DNA from: Phycisphaerae bacterium
GTDB taxonomy: Bacteria > Planctomycetota > Phycisphaerae > UBA1845
Direction: 5' to 3'
NCBI GenBank assembly: GCA_020056715.1
Contig: JAGVHG010000132.1
Span: 1 to 33,966, forward strand
DNA: 33,966 bases
The position numbers were made by a program, and so were the translations under genes. Positions 15,176 to 23,362 of this stretch are shown here, piece after piece; position 1 is the first letter of the stretch; each line of letters starts with the position of its first letter. Below the pieces are notes generated by a model. The model did not search any database. It saw only the letters and a program-made list of their open reading frames with translations, and was not told the DNA's origin.

Positions 15176-16963
15176 GTGGCGGTTGCGTACAACAAGCGAA
15201 CACATCGGTGCGGTGAGCTGCGTCGGCCCCATGTCGGGCAGCATGTTACGTTGGCCGGTTGGGTCAACACGGCCAGGGATCATGGCGGGATGGCCTTTAT
15301 CGACCTGCGCGACCATACGGGAATCACCCAACTCCGCTTCACGCCCGACCATGCCGCCGCCCATGAGCTGGCCCGCTCCTTGCACAACGAAGACGTAATC
15401 GCGATCGAAGGAATGGTCGTTAGCCGCGGGGAGTGGACGAACCCGAAACTGACTACCGGCGAGATCGAAGTGGAGGTCACGAACATCGACGTGTTGAGTC
15501 GATGCGATCCGCTACCCTTCCAGGTCAATGACGACTTCGAGGCCGGCGAGGACTTGCAACTTCGGTATCGCTTTCTGCACCTGCGGCGACCCGAGATGCA
15601 GGAGATTTTTCGTTTGCGCGACCGCATCGCCCGGGCCATCCGTGAATTCTTCCATGAACACGGATTCGTGGAGATCGAGACGCCGTTCCTAACGAAATCG
15701 ACTCCCGAAGGCGCGAGGGACTACCTCGTTCCGTCGCGCGTGCGGGCGGGGACCTTCTATGCGTTGCCCCAGTCACCGCAGCTTTTCAAACAGCTATTCA
15801 TGATTTCGGGATTCGACCGCTATGCCCAGATTGTGCGCTGCTTTCGGGACGAGGACCTGCGGCTCGACCGTCAACCGGAGTTCACGCAACTCGATATGGA
15901 GATGGCGTTCGTCCAGCGAGAGGACGTGATGGACATCGTTGAGGCCTGCGTGCAGCGCATCTTCAAGGACGCCCTCAACATCGACATCCCCCTACCACTG
16001 CCGCGAATGACGGAGCACGAGGCCACGGAGCGGTTCGGGATTGATCGACCGGATACGCGTTTCGGGTTGGAACTACTGGACGTCACCGATTTGATGCACG
16101 AGGTGGACTTCAACGTCTTCCGCGAGGCGATTGACAAGGGTGGGGTGGTAAAATGCATCGTTGCGTCCGGCGGTGATAAACTCACGCGTAAATTCACAGA
16201 TGCCCTGGCCGAGGAACTAAAGGGAATGGGCGGGGCCGGTCTGCCGCTTACCAAAGTCGCCCAAGGGGCCGGCGGCGTCGAACTACAGACCGGGATCGCC
16301 AAGTTCCTCCAACCGATCGCGGCGAAGCTCTGCCAGAAAATCGGCGCAGTGACGGGTGACACCGTCTTTTTCATGCCCGGTACAAATGCGGACGCGTGCA
16401 AGTATCTTCACCATGTACGCACGCGACTTGGAACTATTCTCGATCTAATTCCCAAGAACAAATGGGATCTTTTGTGGGTCGTCGATTTCCCCTTGCTAAC
16501 TTGGGATGAGGAAGAGAAGCGCTGGGCGAGCACACACCATCCGTTCACTGCTCCTCTCGACGAAGACCTGCACATGCTCGACACCGACCCGGGCAAAGTG
16601 CGCGACAAGGCTTACGACTTGGTACTCAATGGAACGGAAATGGCCGGAGGTAGCATTCGTATCCATCGCAAGGACGTACAGACCCAAGTATTCCGAATCC
16701 TGGGGATCAGTGATGAGGAGGCGAAGGAGAAGTTTGAATTCCTTCTTGACGCCTTGCGGTTCGGTGCGCCGCCGCACGGTGGGATTGCTTTCGGCTTGGA
16801 CCGCTGGGTGATGAAACTCGCACAGGCCAACAGTTTGCGCGATGTGATTGCATTCCCTAAAACTCAGCGAGCCATGTGTCCATTGACCAATGCGCCGTCG
16901 CCGGTTTCGAAAAAGCAACTCGATGAGCTTTATCTCGCGTTAAAGCCGTTGCCCAACAAATGA
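15176..16963 (+). CDS. aspS: Aspartyl-tRNA synthetase, bacterial type with GAD insertion
   Basis: AspRS charges tRNA with aspartate for translation in the cytoplasm. The 595-residue product matches bacterial AspRS in length. An OB-fold anticodon-binding domain (residues 10-110, GWVNTARDHGGMAFIDLRD) is followed by the class II core, with motif 2 FRDEDLRLDRQPEFTQLD near residue 222 and motif 3 GGIAFGLDRW near 535, and the bacterial GAD insertion near 290-420. The start is GTG at 15176, preceded by AGGAG at suitable distance. Its stop overlaps the start of the dehydrogenase gene by four bases, so the two are translationally coupled. Whether it also charges tRNA-Asn cannot be told from the sequence alone; no gatCAB genes are in the window. 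Confidence 0.96.
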   Translation: MAVAYNKRTHRCGELRRPHVGQHVTLAGWVNTARDHGGMAFIDLRDHTGITQLRFTPDHAAAHELARSLHNEDVIAIEGMVVSRGEWTNPKLTTGEIEVEVTNIDVLSRCDPLPFQVNDDFEAGEDLQLRYRFLHLRRPEMQEIFRLRDRIARAIREFFHEHGFVEIETPFLTKSTPEGARDYLVPSRVRAGTFYALPQSPQLFKQLFMISGFDRYAQIVRCFRDEDLRLDRQPEFTQLDMEMAFVQREDVMDIVEACVQRIFKDALNIDIPLPLPRMTEHEATERFGIDRPDTRFGLELLDVTDLMHEVDFNVFREAIDKGGVVKCIVASGGDKLTRKFTDALAEELKGMGGAGLPLTKVAQGAGGVELQTGIAKFLQPIAAKLCQKIGAVTGDTVFFMPGTNADACKYLHHVRTRLGTILDLIPKNKWDLLWVVDFPLLTWDEEEKRWASTHHPFTAPLDEDLHMLDTDPGKVRDKAYDLVLNGTEMAGGSIRIHRKDVQTQVFRILGISDEEAKEKFEFLLDALRFGAPPHGGIAFGLDRWVMKLAQANSLRDVIAFPKTQRAMCPLTNAPSPVSKKQLDELYLALKPLPNK

Positions 16964-18072
16964 CGACCGGCCTCGCCGTTGTAATGCCCGGCCCCGGCGC
17001 GGATAGTCGTCCGCGACCATGTGAGCTGCGCGAGTTTCCGCTGCCTGAACTGGAAGCGGATTCCGCGCTTTTGAAGGTCGAACTCAGCGAAATCTGCGGA
17101 ACCGATGTGCATCTGCGGGACGGACGACTGGGTGGAGTCCCCTACCCTATCATTCCGGGCCATGTGTCGATCGGAACGCTGGAACGAATCCGTGGAACGA
17201 TTTGCGACGTTAACGGTCGCCCATTTGTGGAAGGCGATCGAGTTACATTCCTGGATGTTCACCGAACGTGCCATTCGTGCTGGTACTGTCTGGTTGCAAA
17301 GGCGTCCACCCGTTGCCCGCAACGCAAGGTGTATGGGATCACCTATGGAATTGCAGACGGACTGACCGGTGGATGGGCGGAATACATTTATCTCAAACCC
17401 GGAGTGCGGTGCATTCGGATGGATGGGGTTCCGAGCGACTTGTATATGGCCGGGGGATGTTCACTCCCCACCGCACTCCATGCCGTAGAACGGGCCGATA
17501 TTCAGTTCGGCGATACAGTGTTGGTACTTGGATCAGGTCCGGTCGGACTCTCGGCGATTGCTTTTTCGGTACTGCGAGGTGCCGGTCGTGTGCTTTGCAT
17601 CGGGGCACCGGATGAACGACTGACCTATGCCCGTAGAATGGGCGCGGAGTATATCCTCAATTTCGCTGACCACACTCCCTCCACTCGGAGTGATTGGGTG
17701 CTCCGGTATACAGACGGGCGAGGTGCGGATGTGACCATCGAGTGCACCGGGGCGCCCGTGGCCGTCACCGATGCGATGCGCTTCACGCGCGACGCCGGGC
17801 GCGTCGTGGTGGTTGGGCAGTATACCGACCACGGGGAAACGTCGTTCAACCCTCACCAGGACTTGAATCGCAAACATCTTGAAGTCCGGGGATGCTGGGG
17901 ATCGGATTATTCGCATTTTCATCGCGCGATTGAGATGTTGCGCGTTCCGCGCGCCGCGGCGCTGTGGTCTAGTCTAAAGCTCGAGCGCTATACGTTGTCG
18001 CAAGTCAATGAGGCATTGGCTGATGTCGCGTCGGGAAAGACGATCAAGGCTTTGGTTGTGCCCCATAGGTAG
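16960..18072 (+). CDS. Zinc-dependent medium-chain alcohol dehydrogenase-like protein
   Basis: The 370-residue product is a medium-chain dehydrogenase/reductase. The catalytic-zinc Cys lies in CGTDVH, the structural-zinc set in CHSCWYC with a further Cys seven residues on, and the NAD(P)-binding loop in GSGPVGLSA. In the usual PGHE motif the Glu is replaced (PGHVSIG), which may alter the zinc site. A Rossmann pattern continues to GRVVVVGQY. The ATG overlaps the TGA of aspS (ATGA), a typical mark of translational coupling, so expression follows the synthetase. Substrate is unknown; close members of this branch act on sugar alcohols or small alcohols. Confidence 0.85.
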   Translation: MTTGLAVVMPGPGADSRPRPCELREFPLPELEADSALLKVELSEICGTDVHLRDGRLGGVPYPIIPGHVSIGTLERIRGTICDVNGRPFVEGDRVTFLDVHRTCHSCWYCLVAKASTRCPQRKVYGITYGIADGLTGGWAEYIYLKPGVRCIRMDGVPSDLYMAGGCSLPTALHAVERADIQFGDTVLVLGSGPVGLSAIAFSVLRGAGRVLCIGAPDERLTYARRMGAEYILNFADHTPSTRSDWVLRYTDGRGADVTIECTGAPVAVTDAMRFTRDAGRVVVVGQYTDHGETSFNPHQDLNRKHLEVRGCWGSDYSHFHRAIEMLRVPRAAALWSSLKLERYTLSQVNEALADVASGKTIKALVVPHR

Positions 18073-18131
18073 AGAATTTCGGACGAGCGAAGCTCTCGAG
18101 CGGTGCGTTCGGAGGACGCGCTCTCCTCGAG

Positions 18132-18359
18132 TCAGCGAAGGCGCAGATACTCATCTACCGAAAAGCCGGCGTCCTTCAGGATACGTACGGCCAAGCCGCG
18201 CCCCATATCGCAACCGGTATGAACCGGAACGGTGACGGAAGTTTTTCGGGTGTCATGCCAAAGCGTCAGGTGACTGCCCTGTTGACGATCGTCGACGAAT
18301 CCCTGGGCCTTGAGAAATCGAATGAGTTCACGGGCGGTTACCTGGGGCATGCGTGCCAT
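18132..18359 (-). CDS. hicA: HicA-type toxin (mRNA interferase)
   Basis: The 75-residue product matches HicA: a dsRNA-binding-like fold with the conserved GSH (QGSHLTLWHD) in the second strand and the VPVHTG motif before the final helix (GLAVRILKDAGF). HicA cleaves mRNA when free of its antitoxin; the His of GSH is the catalytic residue in known members. Its ATG overlaps the TGA of hicB by one base. An internal ATG at 18350 is a possible alternative start. The antitoxin gene precedes it, so it is made last, as in several hicBA pairs. It lies convergent to the dehydrogenase gene with about 60 bases between. Confidence 0.88.
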   Translation of the reverse strand: MARMPQVTARELIRFLKAQGFVDDRQQGSHLTLWHDTRKTSVTVPVHTGCDMGRGLAVRILKDAGFSVDEYLRLR

Positions 18360-18595
18360 CAGGGGACCCCCAACGTCAACTCCTCGACATGCATCCGCTT
18401 ATCCTTCTGGGGGATCGACTGCCCATGTGCGATCAGGGACTCAACGTGTTGGCGGACCGCCTCGCGTATGTTTTTCTTGGCCTCTTCGATCGTCTTGCCG
18501 TTGCTGAAGCACCCTGGCAGAGTCGGACTATACGCGGAATAGCTCTCGTCCTCGGCTTCTTTTTCCACCACGATCTCAAACGTGTAATACGTCAT
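18359..18595 (-). CDS. hicB: HicB-type antitoxin, short form
   Basis: The 78-residue product matches the partial RNase H-like fold of HicB antitoxins: YYTFEIVVEKEAED, then YSAYSPTLPGCFSNGKTIEEA, then helix KNIREAVRQHVESL. It lacks the C-terminal ribbon-helix-helix or helix-turn-helix that other HicB proteins use to bind their promoter, so autorepression may be absent or depend on another protein. Only 21 bases separate its start from the glyS stop, leaving little room for a separate promoter outside glyS. GAGAAG upstream is a moderate ribosome-binding site. Confidence 0.86.
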   Translation of the reverse strand: MTYYTFEIVVEKEAEDESYSAYSPTLPGCFSNGKTIEEAKKNIREAVRQHVESLIAHGQSIPQKDKRMHVEELTLGVP

Positions 18596-18616
18596 CGCTT
18601 CTCGCCGCGTGGCCCA

Positions 18617-20014
18617 TTATAGACCCAATTGATCGCGTAGGTACTCCAAGCATCGCGTCTTGTCAATGCGGATTTGCGAGGCATCGTCGCGATTGCGGAC
18701 GGTGACGGTGCCGTCTTCTTTCGTCTGGCCGTCGATGGTGAAGCAAAACGGCGTCCCGGCCTCGTCCATGCGGGCGTAGCGCTTGCCGATGGATTGCTTG
18801 GCGTCGTACTGGCAGGGGAAGTGCTTCTTGATTTCACGATAAATGGGTTCGCCGATTTCCGGCATACCGTCTTTGGCCACCAGCGGGAAGACAGCGGCCT
18901 TGATTGGGGCCAGGCGGGGGTGGAACTTCATGAACTCGGGACTAGCCCGCGATTCGTCGTACGAGTAAGCCTCGCAAATGACCGCCAGAGTAAAACGGTC
19001 CGCCCCAGCAGAGGGTTCGATCACGTGAGGTACGTACTTTCCCTTCTTTTCGCCGGCGACGGTCGGCGTGTCCTCGTCGATCACCGCAAAAGCGTTTTCA
19101 TCTCCGCGGGAGTGCTTGCCATGTTGATTCAAGTCAAACGAGCCTCGATGAGCAACGCCTTCCAATTCCTGCGGTTCGTCGGAGAATGGGAATAAGTACT
19201 CGATGTCAGTGCAAGCCTTGCTGTAGTGGGCAAGCTCCTCTTTGCCCTGTTGGCGTGGCCGTAGTTTGTCACTCTTGATCCCCAGTGATTCATACCACTT
19301 GATCCGGGCGTTGCGCCAAAATTCGTACCATTCCATCGACTCCTCGGGTTTGCAGAAAAATTCAATCTCCATCTGCTCAAATTCGCGGGAGCGGAAGGTG
19401 TAGTTGCGAGGGTTGATTTCGTTGCGAAAAGCCTTGCCGATTTGGGCGATGCCGAAAGGAATCTTCACTCGTGTACTGCTCATGACGTTTGGAAAATTAG
19501 CGAAGATTCCCTGAGCCGTTTCCGGTCGGAGGTATACTTTACTGCTGGAATCTTGAAGAGCACCGGTGTGCGTCTCGAACATGAGATTGAACGCTCGCGG
19601 CTCCGTCAGTGCGCATTTTTCGGATTCTCCTGCCATCTTGCTGGGCTTAAGCGGACATGGGCTGGAATTCAACTGGTCGGCTCGGAACAAGCCTTTGCAT
19701 CCCTCGGCTTTGCATGTGACCATCGGATCTTTAAAGCCGCCGACGTGCCCCGACGCTTCCCACACCTTGGGATTCATGATAATGGAGCAATCGACGCCGA
19801 CCATTTGGAATTCGCGGCCGTTGGGGCCGAGGGGCGGGTTGCGGACGTTGTCGTACCACCAGGCGTCCTTGATGTTGCGTTTCAGCTCGCATCCCAAGGG
19901 GCCGTAGTCCCAAAAACCGCCGATGCCGCCGTAAATCTCGCTACTGCCGAAAATGAACCCACGGCGGCGGCAGAGGGCAACGATCTTTTCCATTACGTCA
20001 GTTTGTTGGTTCAT
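18617..20014 (-). CDS. glyQS: Glycyl-tRNA synthetase, dimeric (eukaryote/archaeal-like) type
   Basis: The enzyme charges tRNA-Gly in the cytoplasm. The 465-residue product is the single-chain alpha2 type, not the alpha2beta2 form of E. coli. It begins MNQQTDVMEKIVALCRRRGFIFGSSEIYGG, where CRRRGF and SSEIYGG are family marks, continues with LRPETAQGIFANF, IGKAFRNEINPRNYTFRSREF (class II motif 2) and EPSAGADRFTLAV (motif 3), and ends with an anticodon-binding domain. No start has a clear ribosome-binding site: the ATG at 20014 is chosen, with GTG at 20047 and ATG at 19993 as alternatives. hicBA follows in the same direction at 21 bases. Confidence 0.94.
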   Translation of the reverse strand: MNQQTDVMEKIVALCRRRGFIFGSSEIYGGIGGFWDYGPLGCELKRNIKDAWWYDNVRNPPLGPNGREFQMVGVDCSIIMNPKVWEASGHVGGFKDPMVTCKAEGCKGLFRADQLNSSPCPLKPSKMAGESEKCALTEPRAFNLMFETHTGALQDSSSKVYLRPETAQGIFANFPNVMSSTRVKIPFGIAQIGKAFRNEINPRNYTFRSREFEQMEIEFFCKPEESMEWYEFWRNARIKWYESLGIKSDKLRPRQQGKEELAHYSKACTDIEYLFPFSDEPQELEGVAHRGSFDLNQHGKHSRGDENAFAVIDEDTPTVAGEKKGKYVPHVIEPSAGADRFTLAVICEAYSYDESRASPEFMKFHPRLAPIKAAVFPLVAKDGMPEIGEPIYREIKKHFPCQYDAKQSIGKRYARMDEAGTPFCFTIDGQTKEDGTVTVRNRDDASQIRIDKTRCLEYLRDQLGL

Positions 20015-20431
20015 TTTGCAATCACTATCCAGCGCCCTATAAACCACGGCGCAACATTCACACGAGCGGAACCCGATCCGCCGGCCCAGTGCCAGCCGCG
20101 ATAATACCTACAGTTTCTAACCGGTGCTCCGAGCGGCGGCAAATCCCACCGCCAACCCAATCCACCCGAGGGAGCGACGAAGAACCATGCGTCCGATACA
20201 AAGCATCTCTCGTGATCCTTGTTGCCAGTCGGATAATACCGCGTTCACTACTGCCGGATCGTAATAGATTTTCGATGCCTGAAACTTCTTTTTCGCTTGA
20301 CAACCATGATTTTCGTCCCAAGAGTTAAGCAACTCGACAGCGTACCGCCCACCCTAGTAGTTTTATCGACAGGGCGTCGCGTCACAGATAATGTTGACGA
20401 AACTTTTGAGAACAAAGAAAAGGGAAAGCCC
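20015..20431. other. Intergenic region between glyS and the pilin gene
   Basis: The region must hold the divergent promoters of glyS and the pilin gene. TTGACA occurs at 20297-20302 on the plus strand but its -10 is poor. The plus frame is open from 20297 into the pilin gene, but its first 45 codons show no secretion signal or family likeness. Confidence 0.4.
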
Positions 20432-20650
20432 TTGAAGCATCTACTCAATCGCGTAAGTGCCTTCGCTGTATCCGAGGAGGGTACGACGGCGACGGAATAC
20501 GCAGTGATGCTGGCCTTGATCGTTGTAGTCTGCCTCGTAGCAATTACAAATTTCGGCACGGACTTCTCCAACATTTTCACGAACTTCGATGGCAATCTGT
20601 CAACCGGCGCCGTAGGCTGGGAGATAAGAGTCGTCCACGACGAGCTGTAA
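20432..20650 (+). CDS. Flp-family type IVb pilin
   Basis: The 72-residue product (from a TTG start) has the Flp/Fap pilin signature: a short basic leader, then FAVSEEGTTATEYAVMLALI followed by a hydrophobic helix (VVVCLVAITNF). Prepilin peptidase is expected to cut after the Gly of SEEG, leaving TTATEY at the mature end with the conserved Glu. The TTG at 20432 is preferred over the ATG at 20297 because AAGGGAAAG stands before it and it gives the normal leader length of known Flp pilins. Flp pilins build thin adhesive pili of tad systems. No tad genes are here, so it may be an orphan or served in trans. Confidence 0.75.
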   Translation: MKHLLNRVSAFAVSEEGTTATEYAVMLALIVVVCLVAITNFGTDFSNIFTNFDGNLSTGAVGWEIRVVHDEL

Positions 20651-20667
20651 GGGCGAAATCTTGCAAA

Positions 20668-20715
20668 GACAACGGGCTGGGAGGTCGGTTCATCACCGGC
20701 CCCTTGCCCGTTGTC
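20668..20715 (+). terminator. Hairpin after the pilin gene
   Basis: GACAACGGGC at 20668-20677 pairs perfectly with 20706-20715; an inner GGTCGG/CCGGCC arm extends it. No T-run follows, so termination would be weak, or the structure may protect the pilin mRNA end. Confidence 0.45.
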
Positions 20716-20755
20716 GTGTTATGATCGACAATGAGCGACTGACCGCGTCGTAGAT

Positions 20756-22870
20756 GTGGTTTGGGAGTTTTGTTTGGTGCCGGTCCTCACTCCACCCTCT
20801 CGTCCGTCTGCGTGGCGGGCGGAGTTGGTGGCCGCCGCGGCGGCGATCATTTGTTACCTCAACGTTCTGCCCAATAACTTCTGCTACGACGACGACCCCA
20901 TCGTTCGCTTCAACGAAAAGGTGAACGATCCGGAACACTGGCTCACGATTTGGACCACCGACTACTGGTCGCACACCCAAACCGGATCGCCCAACCGCGA
21001 TCTGCTCTATCGACCGATCGCGTTGACCTCGTATCGCCTGGTCCGAACAGTCGCTGGCCCCCACCCTCTGCCGCAACATTTGGTGAACGTCCTGCTGCAT
21101 GCCTTGGTCGCGGCGTTGCTGGTGAGGTTGTGTCGCCGCATGGGTCTGTCCGAGGCGATCAGCTTCGCGGCGGGCGTTCTGTTCGCGGTCCTTCCGATTC
21201 ACTCGGAAGTCGTAGCCGGTGTCGTAGGACGGGCCGACGTCCTGGCGACGCTGGGCGTGCTGCTGGCGCTCCTCGCCCATCGACGATCGCTGGTCGCCGC
21301 TTCTCCATCGACAACGGCTTGTTGGCGAATTGTGGCGGCGTTCGCCGCGTTCGGAGCCATGGGCGCGAAGGAGAATGGAGTAAGCGTCATCCCCCTGGTC
21401 GTGGTATGGGATGCTTTTCAAACACGATCACGACGAGCCTCGGATGGCAGCCCTAATTGGTGGGGTTGGAGCACCCTACGACGGCTGATGTATATTCTTG
21501 CGCCAGCGGCGGTTTACTTCGGGTTGCGTTATTTCGCACTCGATGGGCATTTTTACCAACGACCGGCCCTCACCAAGACGGTCAACGTGCTGGTGGATGC
21601 ACCGCTTTGGCAACACACCCTCGGCGTATTGCAATTGTGGGGCATGTACTGGGCCAAAACGTTCTGGCCAAGCCTGCTCTGCGTCAATTACTCGATCAAC
21701 TCCGTCCGACTAGCGACGAGCTTGCTTGATCCACACGTCGTTATGGGAACACTGACAACCGTGGCACTCATCATCGGCGCGGTCGCAGGGTGGCGAAAGA
21801 ACGCTCCCACGATCGCGTTGCTGGCGGCAGCGATAGCAGTGAGTTACGCCCCAACGGCCAACGTATTCGTATTGATGCAGGTGTTCTTCGCGGAGCGTGT
21901 CTGGTACCTGCCGTCGGTATGGGCGACCGTGCTCATTGCTATGATAGTCGCTCCGTTGCTCCAGATGCGTATCTGGCGAACCGTCGGCATCATTCTGCTC
22001 TTCGCCCTGACCGCGAGATGTTGGATCCGCAACGCCGAATGGCGAGACAACGGCACGCTGTACGCCGCGGCCTATCGGGACCATCCCGACGCGGTGGGTT
22101 GCTTGCACTTGTACGGGCAGTGGTTGGTGAACAACGACAAGTACGCGGACGGCGTGACGCTGCTCAAACGGGCGATCGACATGGACATGGGCTACACCGA
22201 CGCCCATCGCACCCTCGGCCAGGCCCACTTCCACGCGGGCAACTGGCGTGAGGCCGTTCGTCATCTACAAATCGCCGACATGCAGGTGCCGGGCCACCCC
22301 CCCACCACCGCCGCGCTGGAGCAGGCGAGCCGTGAGTTGTCCTTGCGCGAGGGTGAGCGACTCTCCCGTCTCGCGCAGACGGCCGCGGATCGCCCGGAGG
22401 ATGTGGTGGCCGAAGTCGAGATGATCCGCAAAATGCGTGAACTTGGGCGCGTGCGCGATGCGCTCGACCGATTCCAGGCGAGCGAGTCGCGGTTCTCAGC
22501 CAGCGCTCTCTGGCAGAGTGAATACGCTGTGACGTTGGTTTATCTCAACGACCTAGATGGTGCGATCGCTCGATACCTCCAGGCGATAGAACTCGCACCG
22601 GATGATCCGCAACGCATGGTCGAGTTGGCGATGCTACTGCTGGAACGCCGGCAGGAAAATGACCTCGACCAAGCGTGGGAGCTGGCGACGCGTGCCTCAC
22701 GTTTGGCACCGGGCGCACCGTTTGTGCTCATCTGCCGCGCGGAACTGCTCGCCCTACGCGGCGACCTGCAGGGCGCTGTGGCCGCGTATCAGGAGGCGAT
22801 CCGCGCCCTTCCCCCGGGCAGCGACCAACGTCGAGTGCTCGAAGAACGGGCCAGAGCACTGGGGAGGTAG
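20756..22870 (+). CDS. TMTC-like membrane glycosyltransferase with TPR repeats
   Basis: The 704-residue product joins an integral-membrane GT-C-type glycosyltransferase (residues 20-430, about ten helices) to a TPR domain (450-700). It carries PNNFCYDDDPIV in the first outer loop, where GT-C enzymes keep catalytic acids, and PIHSEVVAGVVGRADVL near residues 147-163, a signature of the TMTC/DUF1736 family, whose eukaryotic members O-mannosylate proteins from lipid-linked mannose. The TPRs, such as CLHLYGQWLVNNDKYADGV, would dock substrates. The start may be ATG 20756 or GTG 20777; GGAG stands ten bases before the latter. It follows the Flp pilin gene, a possible substrate, but this is inference. 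Confidence 0.8.
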   Translation: MVWEFCLVPVLTPPSRPSAWRAELVAAAAAIICYLNVLPNNFCYDDDPIVRFNEKVNDPEHWLTIWTTDYWSHTQTGSPNRDLLYRPIALTSYRLVRTVAGPHPLPQHLVNVLLHALVAALLVRLCRRMGLSEAISFAAGVLFAVLPIHSEVVAGVVGRADVLATLGVLLALLAHRRSLVAASPSTTACWRIVAAFAAFGAMGAKENGVSVIPLVVVWDAFQTRSRRASDGSPNWWGWSTLRRLMYILAPAAVYFGLRYFALDGHFYQRPALTKTVNVLVDAPLWQHTLGVLQLWGMYWAKTFWPSLLCVNYSINSVRLATSLLDPHVVMGTLTTVALIIGAVAGWRKNAPTIALLAAAIAVSYAPTANVFVLMQVFFAERVWYLPSVWATVLIAMIVAPLLQMRIWRTVGIILLFALTARCWIRNAEWRDNGTLYAAAYRDHPDAVGCLHLYGQWLVNNDKYADGVTLLKRAIDMDMGYTDAHRTLGQAHFHAGNWREAVRHLQIADMQVPGHPPTTAALEQASRELSLREGERLSRLAQTAADRPEDVVAEVEMIRKMRELGRVRDALDRFQASESRFSASALWQSEYAVTLVYLNDLDGAIARYLQAIELAPDDPQRMVELAMLLLERRQENDLDQAWELATRASRLAPGAPFVLICRAELLALRGDLQGAVAAYQEAIRALPPGSDQRRVLEERARALGR

Positions 22871-22878
22871 CAGATTGG

Positions 22879-22892
22879 GGGAGTGACCTCCC
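22879..22892. terminator. Short hairpin between convergent genes
   Basis: GGGAG at 22879-22883 pairs with CTCCC at 22888-22892 over a TGAC loop, in the 21 bases between the glycosyltransferase and queD stops. It is small and has no T-run. Confidence 0.35.
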
Positions 22893-23362
22893 TACCCTCG
22901 ATACTCGCATCTTGAACTGCACGTCTCGGCCACGGTCACCAGGGCAAGCAGTGGCAGCTCCGGTTTGAGACGAAGCCAAATCCAACGTGCGAGGTTCTCG
23001 GCGGTGGGGTTTTCCAGGCCGTCGATATCGTTGAGGTAACGGTGATCGAGCCGTTCATACAGCGGCGTGAAAACGCGCTTGATCTCGGCGAAATCGAGAA
23101 GCCAGCCGGCGTGGGGGTCGATTTCGCCCTCGCAAAGCAACTCGACACGAAAGCTATGACCGTGCAAGCGAGCACACTTGTGCCCCGGCGGCGCGTTGGG
23201 CAACCGATGCGCGGCCTCGAAAGTGAACTCGCGGGCCAGTCGAACCCTACCGCTCCCCGCGACACCCGCTGGGCGGACCGCGGAGGCTTCCGCGGTGAAC
23301 GAACCGGCCGCTTGCGCTCGCGGCTCTGATTTCGGTTTTAGTTCCGCGGCGTGTCGGATCAC
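22892..23362 (-). CDS. queD: 6-carboxytetrahydropterin synthase family protein
   Basis: QueD converts 7,8-dihydroneopterin triphosphate to 6-carboxytetrahydropterin in queuosine precursor synthesis; PTPS relatives make tetrahydropterins. The 156-residue product has zinc ligands His52 (AAHRLP), His67 and His69 (HGHS), the catalytic Cys63 in [16 protein letters not shown] with Asp106-His107, NPTAEN, and Glu146 in VTVAET. It begins with GTG at 23362 overlapping the upstream stop (GTGA), so it is coupled to the PPIase gene. The first 38 residues are an unusual extension, largely encoded by palindromic repeats (23266-23324). An internal start is possible, but none is as well placed. Confidence 0.87.
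   Translation of the reverse strand: MIRHAAELKPKSEPRAQAAGSFTAEASAVRPAGVAGSGRVRLAREFTFEAAHRLPNAPPGHKCARLHGHSFRVELLCEGEIDPHAGWLLDFAEIKRVFTPLYERLDHRYLNDIDGLENPTAENLARWIWLRLKPELPLLALVTVAETCSSRCEYRG
23266..23324. repeat. Three palindromic repeats inside the 5' end of queD
   Basis: CCGC-TGG-GCGG at 23266-23276; ACCGCGGA paired with 23289-23296 over GGCT (23277-23296); and GCCGC paired with GCGGC across TTGCGCTC (23307-23324). Together they encode residues 13-33 of the extension. Confidence 0.7.

Noticed and set aside
20297-20431. Upstream 45-codon extension of the pilin gene
   Set aside because: No pilin leader character; the TTG start with a ribosome-binding site gives the family length.
20693-21421. 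242-codon minus-strand frame across the glycosyltransferase gene
   Set aside because: Low-complexity Arg/Gln-rich translation, no ribosome-binding site, opposite a well-supported gene.
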